Assembly (NCBI GenBank): GCA_013003325.1
Contig: JABDJU010000229.1
Coordinates: 1 to 16,804, forward strand
From: Acidimicrobiales bacterium
GTDB lineage: Bacteria > Actinomycetota > Acidimicrobiia > Acidimicrobiales > SZUA-35
Direction: 5' to 3'
DNA length: 16,804 nt
Part shown: in pieces, positions 6,940 through 14,177 of the stretch
Numbering within the stretch: the first letter of the stretch is position 1
Layout: each line of letters begins with the position of its first letter
Program-made: the position numbers and the translations under genes
Notes under the pieces: generated by a model
The model's input: the letters and a program-made list of their open reading frames with translations, nothing else
Told to the model about the DNA's origin: nothing
Database searches by the model: none

Positions 6940-7305
6940 TCAGGTGAGTATGAACTCGGCGTTGAGCTGCTCAGTGGCAGCCGACCAGAACACGATCGCC
7001 AGCACGGCGACTAACGCCACCGCAGATAAAACCGTTGAGGTGGCTCCCAGAGCCAGCGAGGTTCTCGCCTTTCGACGGTTCCATCGATCACCTGGCGTGC
7101 CGCCGCCGATCGCGAGTGAGCGCAGCTCGGCACGAGCCGCCACCCAGGTCAGTGAGCCAAGTGCGATTCCAACGAGCAGCCCCACGAACGTGGTGTAGTA
7201 GAAGCTGAGGTCGGCTACGAGGGCTGTCATTCCCAGCGCAAGGGTGAAATTGGATGGAGCAGGTGCGTCATCGACCGTTCCCGCATCCTGGACAGCGACC
7301 GCCAT
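6940..7305 (-). CDS. Small two-helix membrane protein (DUF4190-like)
   Basis: 121 aa. A charged and polar N-terminus is followed by two hydrophobic segments at about 22-50 (LALGMTALVADLSF...LVGIALGSLTW) and 84-108 (SLALGATSTVLSAVALVAVLA). A basic loop with GDRWNRRKAR joins them. The repeated 'LALG' entry into each helix and the basic loop resemble DUF4190 proteins; this is resemblance only. ATG 7305 is used because the upstream in-frame extension to 7347 has no hydrophobic or conserved content. It lies between convergent acyl-CoA dehydrogenase and divergent HNH genes, 98 bp from the latter. Function unknown. Confidence 0.6.
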   Translation of the reverse strand: MAVAVQDAGTVDDAPAPSNFTLALGMTALVADLSFYYTTFVGLLVGIALGSLTWVAARAELRSLAIGGGTPGDRWNRRKARTSLALGATSTVLSAVALVAVLAIVFWSAATEQLNAEFILT

Positions 7306-7371
7306 TGGTTCAGTGTGGCGACGGCCCGCAGCGAGCGCAAGGGGCAAACCGGTTGCCAGAGCGTTCGAAGG

Positions 7372-7386
7372 ACTGTGTCACACCCC
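7372..7386 (+). promoter_or_regulatory. Promoter-like element ACTGTGTCACACCCC, copy 2 (HNH gene)
   Basis: Covers about -32 to -18 relative to the ATG at 7404, so it overlaps the -35/spacer region. It is identical to 3426-3440 on the opposite strand. The internal TGTG-T-CACA dyad could bind a dimeric regulator. Confidence 0.55.
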
Positions 7387-7391
7387 ATGAA

Positions 7392-7397
7392 TAGGGT
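7392..7397 (+). promoter_or_regulatory. -10 box TAGGGT of the HNH gene (leaderless)
   Basis: TAGGGT ends 6 nt before the ATG at 7404, which places the transcript start at the A of ATG. No Shine-Dalgarno is visible. Confidence 0.5.
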
Positions 7398-7403
7398 GGA
7401 TGT

Positions 7404-8663
7404 ATGGCATCGGCGGATGAGCGGAACAGCGGTGATCACTGCGACAGGATGACCGGCCCGTTGGCGGTCGAGCGTACGGTCATGCTGGCGGCAACCCGCA
7501 CCCTGGAGCGATTGTCCCGGGTCGATTGCGCCGGCTTGTCCCGAGAGCAGCTCGCCGAGCACACCGTGGCAATGGTGAGAGCTGCCGAGCGCGTTCGAAC
7601 CGTGAGTGCACGGTTCATGGCGGTGTCCGAAGGCCAGGCTTCGTCGCTCACTAAAGGCGCCCGGTCGATGACCGCACTCGTCAACTCGAGCTGCGGTGTG
7701 ACCCGCCGTGGGAGCGCCAGGATGGATCTCATCGGCTCTGCACCTGACCGATACGTGCTGTTTTATGAGGCCCTGCTGGCGGGTCGGATCGGGCCCGGCC
7801 ATATCGAGGTGCTCCACCCGGTGTGGCGGCAGGTCGACCGTGATCAGTTCGCCGCCGCAGAGCAGGCCTTGGTTGATCTCGCCGAGCTCTGTACGCCGGA
7901 GGAGTTCGCCGACTACCTGGCCCGCTGGCGAGCCCACGCCGACGAGGACGCGGCGCTCGATGAGTACATCGCCAACCAGGCCGCCCAGCACTTCCAGTAC
8001 GGCTTCGACCTGTTCGGTAACGTCCACTACTCGGGCACCGTCGGTCCAGAACACGCTGAGCCTTTCGTCGAAACGATCGAGACCGAAGCTCCCAAACACC
8101 GCACCGAACTGAACAAGCCGTCGCAGGCCCTAGGTGATGCTGTGGTCGAGTTGGTCTTGAATCCAGACGGGAAGTATCGGGCTCGGCTCGAGATCGTCAA
8201 ACCTGAAGACAGCGATGCGCTGACGTTCCGAGACTCGAGCTGCGCTGCCGACCGGCTGCCGAAACCAGCCGATCTGGGTTTCTCCACCATCTACTGGCCC
8301 CGAACCGCCCGTGGCACGCTCATCCCGCCGGCCATCGTCGATCGGATCCAAGCCAAAGGGGCCCGGATCCGAATTCACCGACTCGACCGGGCTGGCAACA
8401 TCGTTGGCGACAGAGCAGGCGGCCGTCACTTCGGTGAGATCCAGAAACGAATGATCCGGCTGCGGGATAACCGCTGTCGACACTTCGGCTGCCGAAGAAC
8501 AGCGCCGACCTGTGAGTACGACCACATCAAACCTGTTGAACACGGCGGCCAAACCTTGATCGCCAATGGTCAACTGCTCTGTCGGTTCCACCATCGCTAC
8601 AAACACCGAGACGACCCGGCCGGCTCCCGAATCTTCGACGATTCGCCTGTTCAGCTCGAATAG
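7404..8663 (+). CDS. 13E12-repeat-family HNH endonuclease (DUF222 + HNH)
   Basis: 419 aa, usual size for the family. The N-terminal DUF222 region covers about 25-300 and includes the helical segment SREQLAEHTVAMVRAAERVR and the family-typical TALVNSSCGVTRRGSARM. The C-terminal HNH domain covers about 345-405: IRLRDNRCRHFGC (zinc-type Cys358 and Cys363), then DHIKPVEHGG (Asp373, His374), Asn388, Cys393 and FHHRYKH (His396, His397, His401). All metal and catalytic positions of an HNH nuclease appear intact. These genes are multicopy in many actinobacteria; their role is not settled. ATG 7404 directly follows a leaderless promoter. The gene is convergent with mcd, only 6 bp between stops. Confidence 0.88.
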   Translation: MASADERNSGDHCDRMTGPLAVERTVMLAATRTLERLSRVDCAGLSREQLAEHTVAMVRAAERVRTVSARFMAVSEGQASSLTKGARSMTALVNSSCGVTRRGSARMDLIGSAPDRYVLFYEALLAGRIGPGHIEVLHPVWRQVDRDQFAAAEQALVDLAELCTPEEFADYLARWRAHADEDAALDEYIANQAAQHFQYGFDLFGNVHYSGTVGPEHAEPFVETIETEAPKHRTELNKPSQALGDAVVELVLNPDGKYRARLEIVKPEDSDALTFRDSSCAADRLPKPADLGFSTIYWPRTARGTLIPPAIVDRIQAKGARIRIHRLDRAGNIVGDRAGGRHFGEIQKRMIRLRDNRCRHFGCRRTAPTCEYDHIKPVEHGGQTLIANGQLLCRFHHRYKHRDDPAGSRIFDDSPVQLE

Positions 8664-8669
8664 ACGCGG

Positions 8670-10295
8670 CTAGTTCTCGCCTTGCGCCTGCTTCACAAGG
8701 GTGCGGGCGATGACCTTGAGGGTCAGCGTCTCATCGGCGCCCTCGAAGATGCTCAGAACCCGCGCATCCACGAAGTAGCGACTCACGTCGTATTCCTCGG
8801 CGTACCCCATTCCGCCGTGTATCTGCATCGCTTCGCGCGTCACCCATTCCGACGCCTTGCAGACGAACGCCTTGATCATGCTGGCCTCCATCTTGCCCTC
8901 CCCCTTGGCCATCATGGTTCCCACCTGATAGCTGAACTGCCGGGAGGCCTGGATGATCGCCGCCATCCGAGTGAGCTTGGCTCGGGTCAGCTGGTAGTCG
9001 GCGATCGGGCGCCCGAAGACGACTCGGTTTTCGGCGTACTCCTTGGCCGCTTCGTAGGCGGCCTGCATGACGCCCACGGCGCGAGCTGCGGTCTGAATGC
9101 GGCCGTTCTCGAAGCCTGCCATCTGGAAGTAGAAGCCACGCCCCCGGCCTCGGTCCATGCCGATCAGGTTCTCAGCCGGAACCCACCAGGAGTCGAACGC
9201 CACCTCGTAGGAGTGCATGCCTCGGTACCCGATGGTGTCGATCGGGCGGCCCTCCATCGTGCCGCCGCCTTCCTGGGTGAGCACGAACCCGTGACTGTCA
9301 CCCCGATCCTTCTCGACGATGAGGATCGAGAGCCCGCGATGACCGAGCGACCGGTCCTCTTCGGTTCGGGCCAGCACCATCATCACGTCGGCACGGGCCG
9401 CAAACGTGCACCAGGTCTTGACGCCGGTGATCTGAAAGCCCGGCTCGCCGTTGGGCCCGGCCGCTTCGGTGGCCGTGACCTTGATCCCTGCGACGTCGGA
9501 CCCGTAATCGGGTTCGGTGACAGCGATGCAGTTGAGCTTGTCGCCCGACGCTAGTTGCGGGAGCCACTTGGCTTTCTGGTCGTCGGTTCCGCCCGCTTCG
9601 ATGGCGCGGGCCAGGATCTCCGGGCGGGTTATCAGCGATCCGGCGGCGCACAGCGAAGCCTTGCTCAGCTCCTCGGTGGCGATGATCATGCCGTAGTAGT
9701 CACCGGGGCCTCCGGCTGCGAACCCGCCGTGTTCTTCGGGGATGCTGAGACCGAACAGACCCATTTCGGCTAGACCGCTGATCATGTCCTCGGGGATGTC
9801 GGCGTTGTCCCGGTGAATGTGTTCGGCCTGCGGGGCAACCTTCTCAGCCGCGAAACGCTTGAATGTTTCCTCGACGAGCTCGAACTCTGGGTCGAGGTGC
9901 CGCGGGCCGTCCTGGTATGCGAGCGACGCCAGCACCGCCGGGTCGCGCCACGTGGCGACGAAGTTGCGTGCGCCGTCGAGAGCATCGGGTTGCACGCCCC
10001 AGCTCGTTTCCCGTCCCCAGATCTTGGCGCCGAGGTCGGCAACGACGTCGGCGACGAAGACACACGTCAGCTGGCCCTCTAGGGTTCCCTTTGCGCCGTA
10101 GTCGATCATCGAGCGTCCGGTCTCGACCGCGGCGGCGGCATGGCCGAGGTCGTAGGCCAGCACCTGATCGGCGTCGACCGAGCCATGGGCGGCCAGCTCG
10201 GCGATCGCGGAATCCACGACGTTGGCGGCGGCATCGAGAGCTGCAACCGCATCCTCGATCTGGGGCTCCGGAGTGGAAATGACTTCGGGGGACAT
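8670..10295 (-). CDS. mcd: (2S)-methylsuccinyl-CoA dehydrogenase
   Basis: 541-aa acyl-CoA dehydrogenase with a helical N-terminal extension of about 130 residues, the size and layout of Mcd from the ethylmalonyl-CoA pathway, which oxidises (2S)-methylsuccinyl-CoA to mesaconyl-CoA. The core begins near residue 135. AVTEPDYGSD (258-267) is signature 1. IGYRGMHSYEVAFD and FENGRIQTAARAVGVMQ are close to known Mcd sequences. QIHGGMGYAEEY and SIFEGADE follow, with Glu518 as the expected catalytic base. ATG 10295 is preferred over an upstream in-frame start at 10421, which would run through the divergent mutY gene. A TACATT -10 box lies 8 nt upstream. No other ethylmalonyl-CoA pathway gene (ccr, ecm, mcl) is in the window. 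A generic long acyl-CoA dehydrogenase is the alternative. Confidence 0.75.
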   Translation of the reverse strand: MSPEVISTPEPQIEDAVAALDAAANVVDSAIAELAAHGSVDADQVLAYDLGHAAAAVETGRSMIDYGAKGTLEGQLTCVFVADVVADLGAKIWGRETSWGVQPDALDGARNFVATWRDPAVLASLAYQDGPRHLDPEFELVEETFKRFAAEKVAPQAEHIHRDNADIPEDMISGLAEMGLFGLSIPEEHGGFAAGGPGDYYGMIIATEELSKASLCAAGSLITRPEILARAIEAGGTDDQKAKWLPQLASGDKLNCIAVTEPDYGSDVAGIKVTATEAAGPNGEPGFQITGVKTWCTFAARADVMMVLARTEEDRSLGHRGLSILIVEKDRGDSHGFVLTQEGGGTMEGRPIDTIGYRGMHSYEVAFDSWWVPAENLIGMDRGRGRGFYFQMAGFENGRIQTAARAVGVMQAAYEAAKEYAENRVVFGRPIADYQLTRAKLTRMAAIIQASRQFSYQVGTMMAKGEGKMEASMIKAFVCKASEWVTREAMQIHGGMGYAEEYDVSRYFVDARVLSIFEGADETLTLKVIARTLVKQAQGEN

Positions 10296-10303
10296 GGGTC
10301 CCA

Positions 10304-10309
10304 AATGTA
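10304..10309 (-). promoter_or_regulatory. -10 box TACATT of mcd
   Basis: Minus-strand TACATT, 8 nt before the ATG at 10295. It shares two base pairs (10308-10309) with the mutY -10 box on the other strand. Confidence 0.5.
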
Positions 10310-10313
10310 GGTT
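10308..10313 (+). promoter_or_regulatory. -10 box TAGGTT of mutY
   Basis: Plus-strand TAGGTT, 8 nt before the GTG at 10322. It overlaps the mcd -10 box, so the two polymerases cannot occupy both at once. Confidence 0.5.
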
Positions 10314-10321
10314 GACTGTCA

Positions 10322-11203
10322 GTGAGTGGCCAAGGCAGATCAACCGAGCGTGCGCACGATCTCGCCCTGTGGTTCGCGGCCAACGGCCGTGATCTTCCCT
10401 GGCGCCGCACGAGGGACCCATGGGTGATCCTGGTGAGCGAGCTGATGTTGCAGCAAACCCAGGCGTCGAGGGTCGTCGAGCGTCTCACACCGTTCCTCGA
10501 AGAGTTCCCGACTCCGGAGGGGATGGCCCAGGGTTCGGTGGCGCCGGTGATCTCGGCCTGGAATGGCTTGGGATACAACCGCCGGGCCGTGAACCTCCAT
10601 CGCGCCGCTCGAAAGATCGTCGATGAACACCGGGGAGCGGTGCCGGACAACCTTGGTGACCTCCTCGACCTGCCCGGTGTCGGACCGTACACGGCGCGGG
10701 CGGTCCTGGTCTTCGCCTTCGAGCGCTCCGAGGCTGTTGTCGACACGAACATCGGTCGGGTCCTGGCCCGGTGGGAGGGCCGCACGTTGGGGCGACAGGA
10801 GGCTCAGGAGCTGGCTGATCGCCTCGTCTCCCACGACGATCCGTGGGGCTGGAATCAGGCGCTCATGGAGCTTGGTGCTCTGATCTGCACCGGAGTTCCG
10901 CAGTGTGTCGAGTGCCCTGTCTCGAACTCCTGCCGCTGGTTCGTTTCGGGTCGGGACGGTGCGGATCCCGCCCCCGGCTCAGCCGCGGTGTCGCGCCGAC
11001 AGAGTCGGTTCGACGGGTCGGATCGACAGGGTCGATCAGCGCTGGTCCGGACGTTGTCGGCTGGTCCGGTCTCCGAATCCGATCTGCCGGTGGCGATGGG
11101 CTGGCCCGACGACGCCGAACGGGCCCACCGGGTCGTGAAGACGCTGCTGACCGATGGTCTTGTGACGCGATCCGAGGATGGAGGATTCGAGCTGCCTACC
11201 TAG
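10322..11203 (+). CDS. mutY: A/G-specific adenine DNA glycosylase MutY
   Basis: 293 aa. It removes adenine mispaired with 8-oxoguanine. Catalytic Glu40 lies in SELMLQQTQ. The helix-hairpin-helix is LLDLPGVGPYTARAV, and catalytic Asp141 is in VVDTNIGRV. Four cluster cysteines follow: Cys189, Cys195, Cys198 and Cys204. The first spacing is x5, where the family usually has x6 (C-x6-C-x2-C-x5-C). The C-terminal NUDIX-like 8-oxoG recognition domain is absent, as in other short actinobacterial MutY proteins; instead there is a roughly 60-residue winged-helix-like tail (RQGRSALVRTLSAG...). GTG 10322 is the start that follows the -10 box. The lipoprotein gene begins 15 nt downstream, so mutY heads a likely three-gene operon. 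Confidence 0.93.
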   Translation: MSGQGRSTERAHDLALWFAANGRDLPWRRTRDPWVILVSELMLQQTQASRVVERLTPFLEEFPTPEGMAQGSVAPVISAWNGLGYNRRAVNLHRAARKIVDEHRGAVPDNLGDLLDLPGVGPYTARAVLVFAFERSEAVVDTNIGRVLARWEGRTLGRQEAQELADRLVSHDDPWGWNQALMELGALICTGVPQCVECPVSNSCRWFVSGRDGADPAPGSAAVSRRQSRFDGSDRQGRSALVRTLSAGPVSESDLPVAMGWPDDAERAHRVVKTLLTDGLVTRSEDGGFELPT

Positions 11204-11218
11204 GGCCGGAGCTCGCAG

Positions 11219-11971
11219 GTGTCACAATGGGGTGTGGTCGCCGTGATGTCAACGCCGGCGCAACGGGCTTTGGTTGCGCTCTGTTTCGTGGCTGCGTTCT
11301 TGGCTGGCTGCACGTCCGGTGGCAGCGAACCCGATCCGGCACTCGAGCTCGATCCCGCCGTGTTGCAGGCCGCATCGTCGGAGGCGATGGGCGCGGTGAC
11401 GAGCGTTCGCTTCACCCTCGAACAATCAGGTGACCCGGTGTTCATCGACGCCGCCGATGCGATCAGCCTGAACAGCCTCGAGGGCCGATTCACGGCGCCG
11501 TCTTCGGCCGATGCGGTCCTCGCCGTCGAAGTGTCAGGGCTGTTGAACACCAAGATCGGGGCCGTTGCCATCGGCGAGGAGATCTGGTTGTCCAACCCAA
11601 TCACCGGAGAGTTCGAGACGCTGCCGCCGGGCTTCGACATCGATCCCAGCAGCTTCTTCGACCCCAAGGGCGCATGGCAACCCTTGCTGCGTGACCTCAC
11701 TTCGGTCGAGCTGGTGGGAGAGGCAGATATCGAGGGTGTTGCCAGCTATCAGTTACGCGGCACCGCAACCCCGGAACGAATGGAAGCCGTCACCGCCGGG
11801 CTGGTCCGGGGCGAGGAAGTCCGCCTCGACATCTGGATCGACCAGGTGACCGCGCTGGTCCAGCGAATGGAATTCGAAGTTGGCCTCGGAGAGGGTCGGA
11901 GCAGCTGGGTGCTGGGCTTCAGCAGCTACGGCGAGCCGTTCACCATCACCGACCCGACAACCGAGGGGTAG
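11219..11971 (+). CDS. LppX/LprAFG-family lipoprotein (LprG-like)
   Basis: 250 aa. Signal peptide with lipobox LAGC (Cys31), followed by a Gly/Ser/Pro-rich linker. The mature domain has the LppX_LprAFG pattern: AVTSVRFTLEQSG, a beta-rich middle with AVAIGEEIWLSNP, FFDPKGAWQPLLRDLTSVELVGEADIEG (read in two parts, 157-184), and the DIWIDQVTALVQRMEFEV strand pair near the end. Members form a hydrophobic pocket that binds acylated lipids. The MFS transporter starts 2 nt downstream, as in the lprG-P55 pair of mycobacteria, so a role in handing lipids to or from the transporter is likely. GTG 11219 has GGAG at 7-nt spacing; ATG 11246, nine codons later, is an alternative. Confidence in the family is good; the lipid cargo is unknown. 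Confidence 0.8.
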   Translation: MSQWGVVAVMSTPAQRALVALCFVAAFLAGCTSGGSEPDPALELDPAVLQAASSEAMGAVTSVRFTLEQSGDPVFIDAADAISLNSLEGRFTAPSSADAVLAVEVSGLLNTKIGAVAIGEEIWLSNPITGEFETLPPGFDIDPSSFFDPKGAWQPLLRDLTSVELVGEADIEGVASYQLRGTATPERMEAVTAGLVRGEEVRLDIWIDQVTALVQRMEFEVGLGEGRSSWVLGFSSYGEPFTITDPTTEG

Positions 11972-11973
11972 CT

Positions 11974-14157
11974 ATGGAGAACGGGGCGACCACGTCCACC
12001 AGGACCTCGCCGTCCTGGGTTCTCGCCGCCGTCGGCTTCGCGGTGTTCGTGGCCGCCGACGACCTGACGGTCGTCACAACGATGCTGCGCCCCATGATCA
12101 ACGATGTGGGGCTCACGCTGCCCGACGGCCTCGACGACGCGGCGTGGGTCGTGAACGTGTATCTGATCGCCTTCGTGGCTGTCATGCCGCTTGCCGGCAG
12201 GTTGAGCGACACCCTCGGCCGACGAACGCTGTTGCTGGGTGCATACAGCATCTTTCTGGTCGGCACCGTTGTGATCCCGCTGTCGTCCGACCTCACCACA
12301 TTGTTGGTAGGCCGAGTCCTGACCGCGCTCGGTGGTGGCGCCATGCTGCCCGTAGCGCTCGCCGTGGTCGGTGACGTCTTCGCCGGCGCTCGGCGGGCCC
12401 GCGCCCTCGGAACATTGGGGGCGATCGAGACCCTTGGCTGGGTGTGGGGGCCGCTGTATGGAGCGATGCTCGTACGGTTTCTCGACTGGCGTTGGCAGTT
12501 CTGGTTGAATATCCCGCTCGCGCTAGCGGGCATGCTTGCCCTCTGGTGGGTCCTGCCCGGTGGCGACGACGAGCGCCAGCCGTCGCCGACCGACTGGACC
12601 GGAGCGATTCTGCTGGCCCTCACCCTGATCGCTCTCGACGTGGCGCTGCTCGGCGACGCCGAGGTTCAGAGCGTGTCGGGCCTGGAAGAACTGCAGGGCG
12701 GCCCCGGGTTCAGTTTCCTGTGGCTACTGCCGGTGGCTGCGGTGCTGCTCGGCGGTTTCGTTCTTCACCAGCGCCGGGCCCGCGATCCGATCATCGAGCC
12801 GGCGTTCTATCGGGGCCGCGCCCTTCAGATCTCGCTCGGCGTCAACTTCGTCGTCGGTGCTGCGCTGGTCATCGCCATGGTCGATGTTCCGTTGTTCGTG
12901 AACGCCCTCGAAACCGATCTCGAACGGGCCGCCGTTCGATCCGGTTGGTTGCTGGCGGCGCTCACTGCCTCGATGGCGGTGAGCAGTTTGCTCGGCGGTC
13001 GCATGACAGCCCGCTTCGGTTATCGCATACCCACGGCCACCGGCCTCGTCGCCGCTGCGGTCGCTCTCTCTCTGATGGGTCTCAGCTGGGACCCTGAGAT
13101 CGGTAATGCGCCGGCTGCCACGCAGCTGGCGCTGCTCGGAGCCGGTCTGGGCCTCGTCTTTGCACCAACTACTGCCGCAGTCGTCGACGCGGCTCCCTAT
13201 GACCGTCGCGGCTCGGCCGCTGCGATCGTGATGATCGTGCGGCTGATCGGGTTGAGCGTCGGTCTCGCCGGGCTGACGGCGTGGGGCCTGGCCCGGTTCA
13301 ACGCCCAGCGTCAGGACCTGCAGCTGCCACCGATCTCCGACCCCGGATTCGAGTCGGCGGTGCTCGATGCCACCGCCCGGCTCACCGCCGACGCCATCTC
13401 GGAGACATTTCTCGCTGCTGCGCTGCTTCTCGTCATCGGTGTCGTCGCCGCCCTCACCATGCCAGCCACTTCCTCCAGCCGAGGAGATCCACATATGCCA
13501 ACATCCGCTCGCAACTCGCTGATCGCCGCCGTGGCGATCATCGCCATCGGAATGATCGCAACGCTGCTCTGGACACGATCGGTAGCCGCAGAGCTCGACG
13601 ACACCCGGCGTGAACTCACCGCCACCCAAGCCGAACTCGACCGGGTCGAGGAGGGAGCGGCCGGATCCGCCATCGTGGCCGCCCAGGTACTCGACATCTC
13701 GCGCCAGCTCGCCGAGATCGCGCCGAGCGTCGACTCGGGTCTGTCGGAGGCAATTCAGGAGCTGGAGTCATTCGGCGATTCCACGATCGAATTCCAGGTG
13801 CCGATCGACGAGACGATCGACTTCAACACCGACATCACCATCGACCGCAACTTCACGTTCCCGGTCGATGAGACGGTCACCATCGACCAGACGGTCCGAA
13901 CCACCATCACCGTCGACACCGGGCTCGGTTTTGAAGTGCCGGTCGACGTGGAGGTCCCCGTGCAGGTGGACGTTCCGATCCAGCTCGACGTCGAGGTACC
14001 GATACGGGAGACAATTCCGGTCTCTGCGGTGGTGCCGGTTCGCCTCGATGTGCCGATCGAAGTCGACGTCGCCGAAACCGAACTCAACGCGCTGGCCGAT
14101 CAGTTGGCGTCCAGCCTGCGCACCGTGCAACAGCTCCTTTCCGAATTGGCTGGCTAG
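11974..14157 (+). CDS. P55-like MFS transporter fused to an extracytoplasmic coiled-coil / beta-repeat tail
   Basis: 727 aa. Residues 1-502 form a DHA2/EmrB-type transporter of about 14 helices: acidic Asp29-Asp30 in helix 1, and motif A GRLSDTLGRR (75-84). That part alone matches the length of mycobacterial P55 (Rv1410c type). The frame then continues without a stop into residues 508-727: a hydrophobic helix (514-533), a charged coiled coil (536-600), beta repeats with Val/Ile-Pro every six residues (656-694), and a final helix. With an even helix count before it, the extra helix would put the tail outside the membrane. The start is ATG 11974 with GAGGGG at 5-nt spacing, overlapping the lipoprotein stop. 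An internal ATG at 13495 with a strong Shine-Dalgarno suggests that the tail may also be made separately. Likely role is lipid or drug export with the LprG-like partner. Confidence 0.85.
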   Translation: MENGATTSTRTSPSWVLAAVGFAVFVAADDLTVVTTMLRPMINDVGLTLPDGLDDAAWVVNVYLIAFVAVMPLAGRLSDTLGRRTLLLGAYSIFLVGTVVIPLSSDLTTLLVGRVLTALGGGAMLPVALAVVGDVFAGARRARALGTLGAIETLGWVWGPLYGAMLVRFLDWRWQFWLNIPLALAGMLALWWVLPGGDDERQPSPTDWTGAILLALTLIALDVALLGDAEVQSVSGLEELQGGPGFSFLWLLPVAAVLLGGFVLHQRRARDPIIEPAFYRGRALQISLGVNFVVGAALVIAMVDVPLFVNALETDLERAAVRSGWLLAALTASMAVSSLLGGRMTARFGYRIPTATGLVAAAVALSLMGLSWDPEIGNAPAATQLALLGAGLGLVFAPTTAAVVDAAPYDRRGSAAAIVMIVRLIGLSVGLAGLTAWGLARFNAQRQDLQLPPISDPGFESAVLDATARLTADAISETFLAAALLLVIGVVAALTMPATSSSRGDPHMPTSARNSLIAAVAIIAIGMIATLLWTRSVAAELDDTRRELTATQAELDRVEEGAAGSAIVAAQVLDISRQLAEIAPSVDSGLSEAIQELESFGDSTIEFQVPIDETIDFNTDITIDRNFTFPVDETVTIDQTVRTTITVDTGLGFEVPVDVEVPVQVDVPIQLDVEVPIRETIPVSAVVPVRLDVPIEVDVAETELNALADQLASSLRTVQQLLSELAG
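13481..13497 (+). promoter_or_regulatory. Internal ribosome binding site and ATG inside the MFS reading frame
   Basis: GAGGAG at 13481-13486 lies 8 nt before an in-frame ATG at 13495 (residue 508). A product from here would be 220 aa: MPTSARNSLIAAVAIIAIG..., a signal-anchor helix followed by the coiled coil and beta repeats. The codon at 13480-13482 is CGA; a C-to-T change gives TGA, ending the transporter at 502 aa. Confidence 0.55.
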
Positions 14158-14177
14158 CGGCACCCAGGACGAGGTTT

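Noticed and set aside
7227..8099. 290-codon minus-strand frame
   Set aside because: It lies opposite the HNH gene and its promoter; there is no family resemblance.
8682..9554. 290-codon plus-strand frame
   Set aside because: It is antisense to mcd; composition is typical of a shadow frame.
11219..11226. GTGTCACA as a third copy of the HNH promoter element
   Set aside because: Only 8 bases match, and the position (on the start codon of the lipoprotein) differs from the other two copies. Chance is likely.
12724..13629. 301-codon minus-strand frame
   Set aside because: It is antisense to the MFS gene, very rich in His, Asp and Gly, without conserved motifs.
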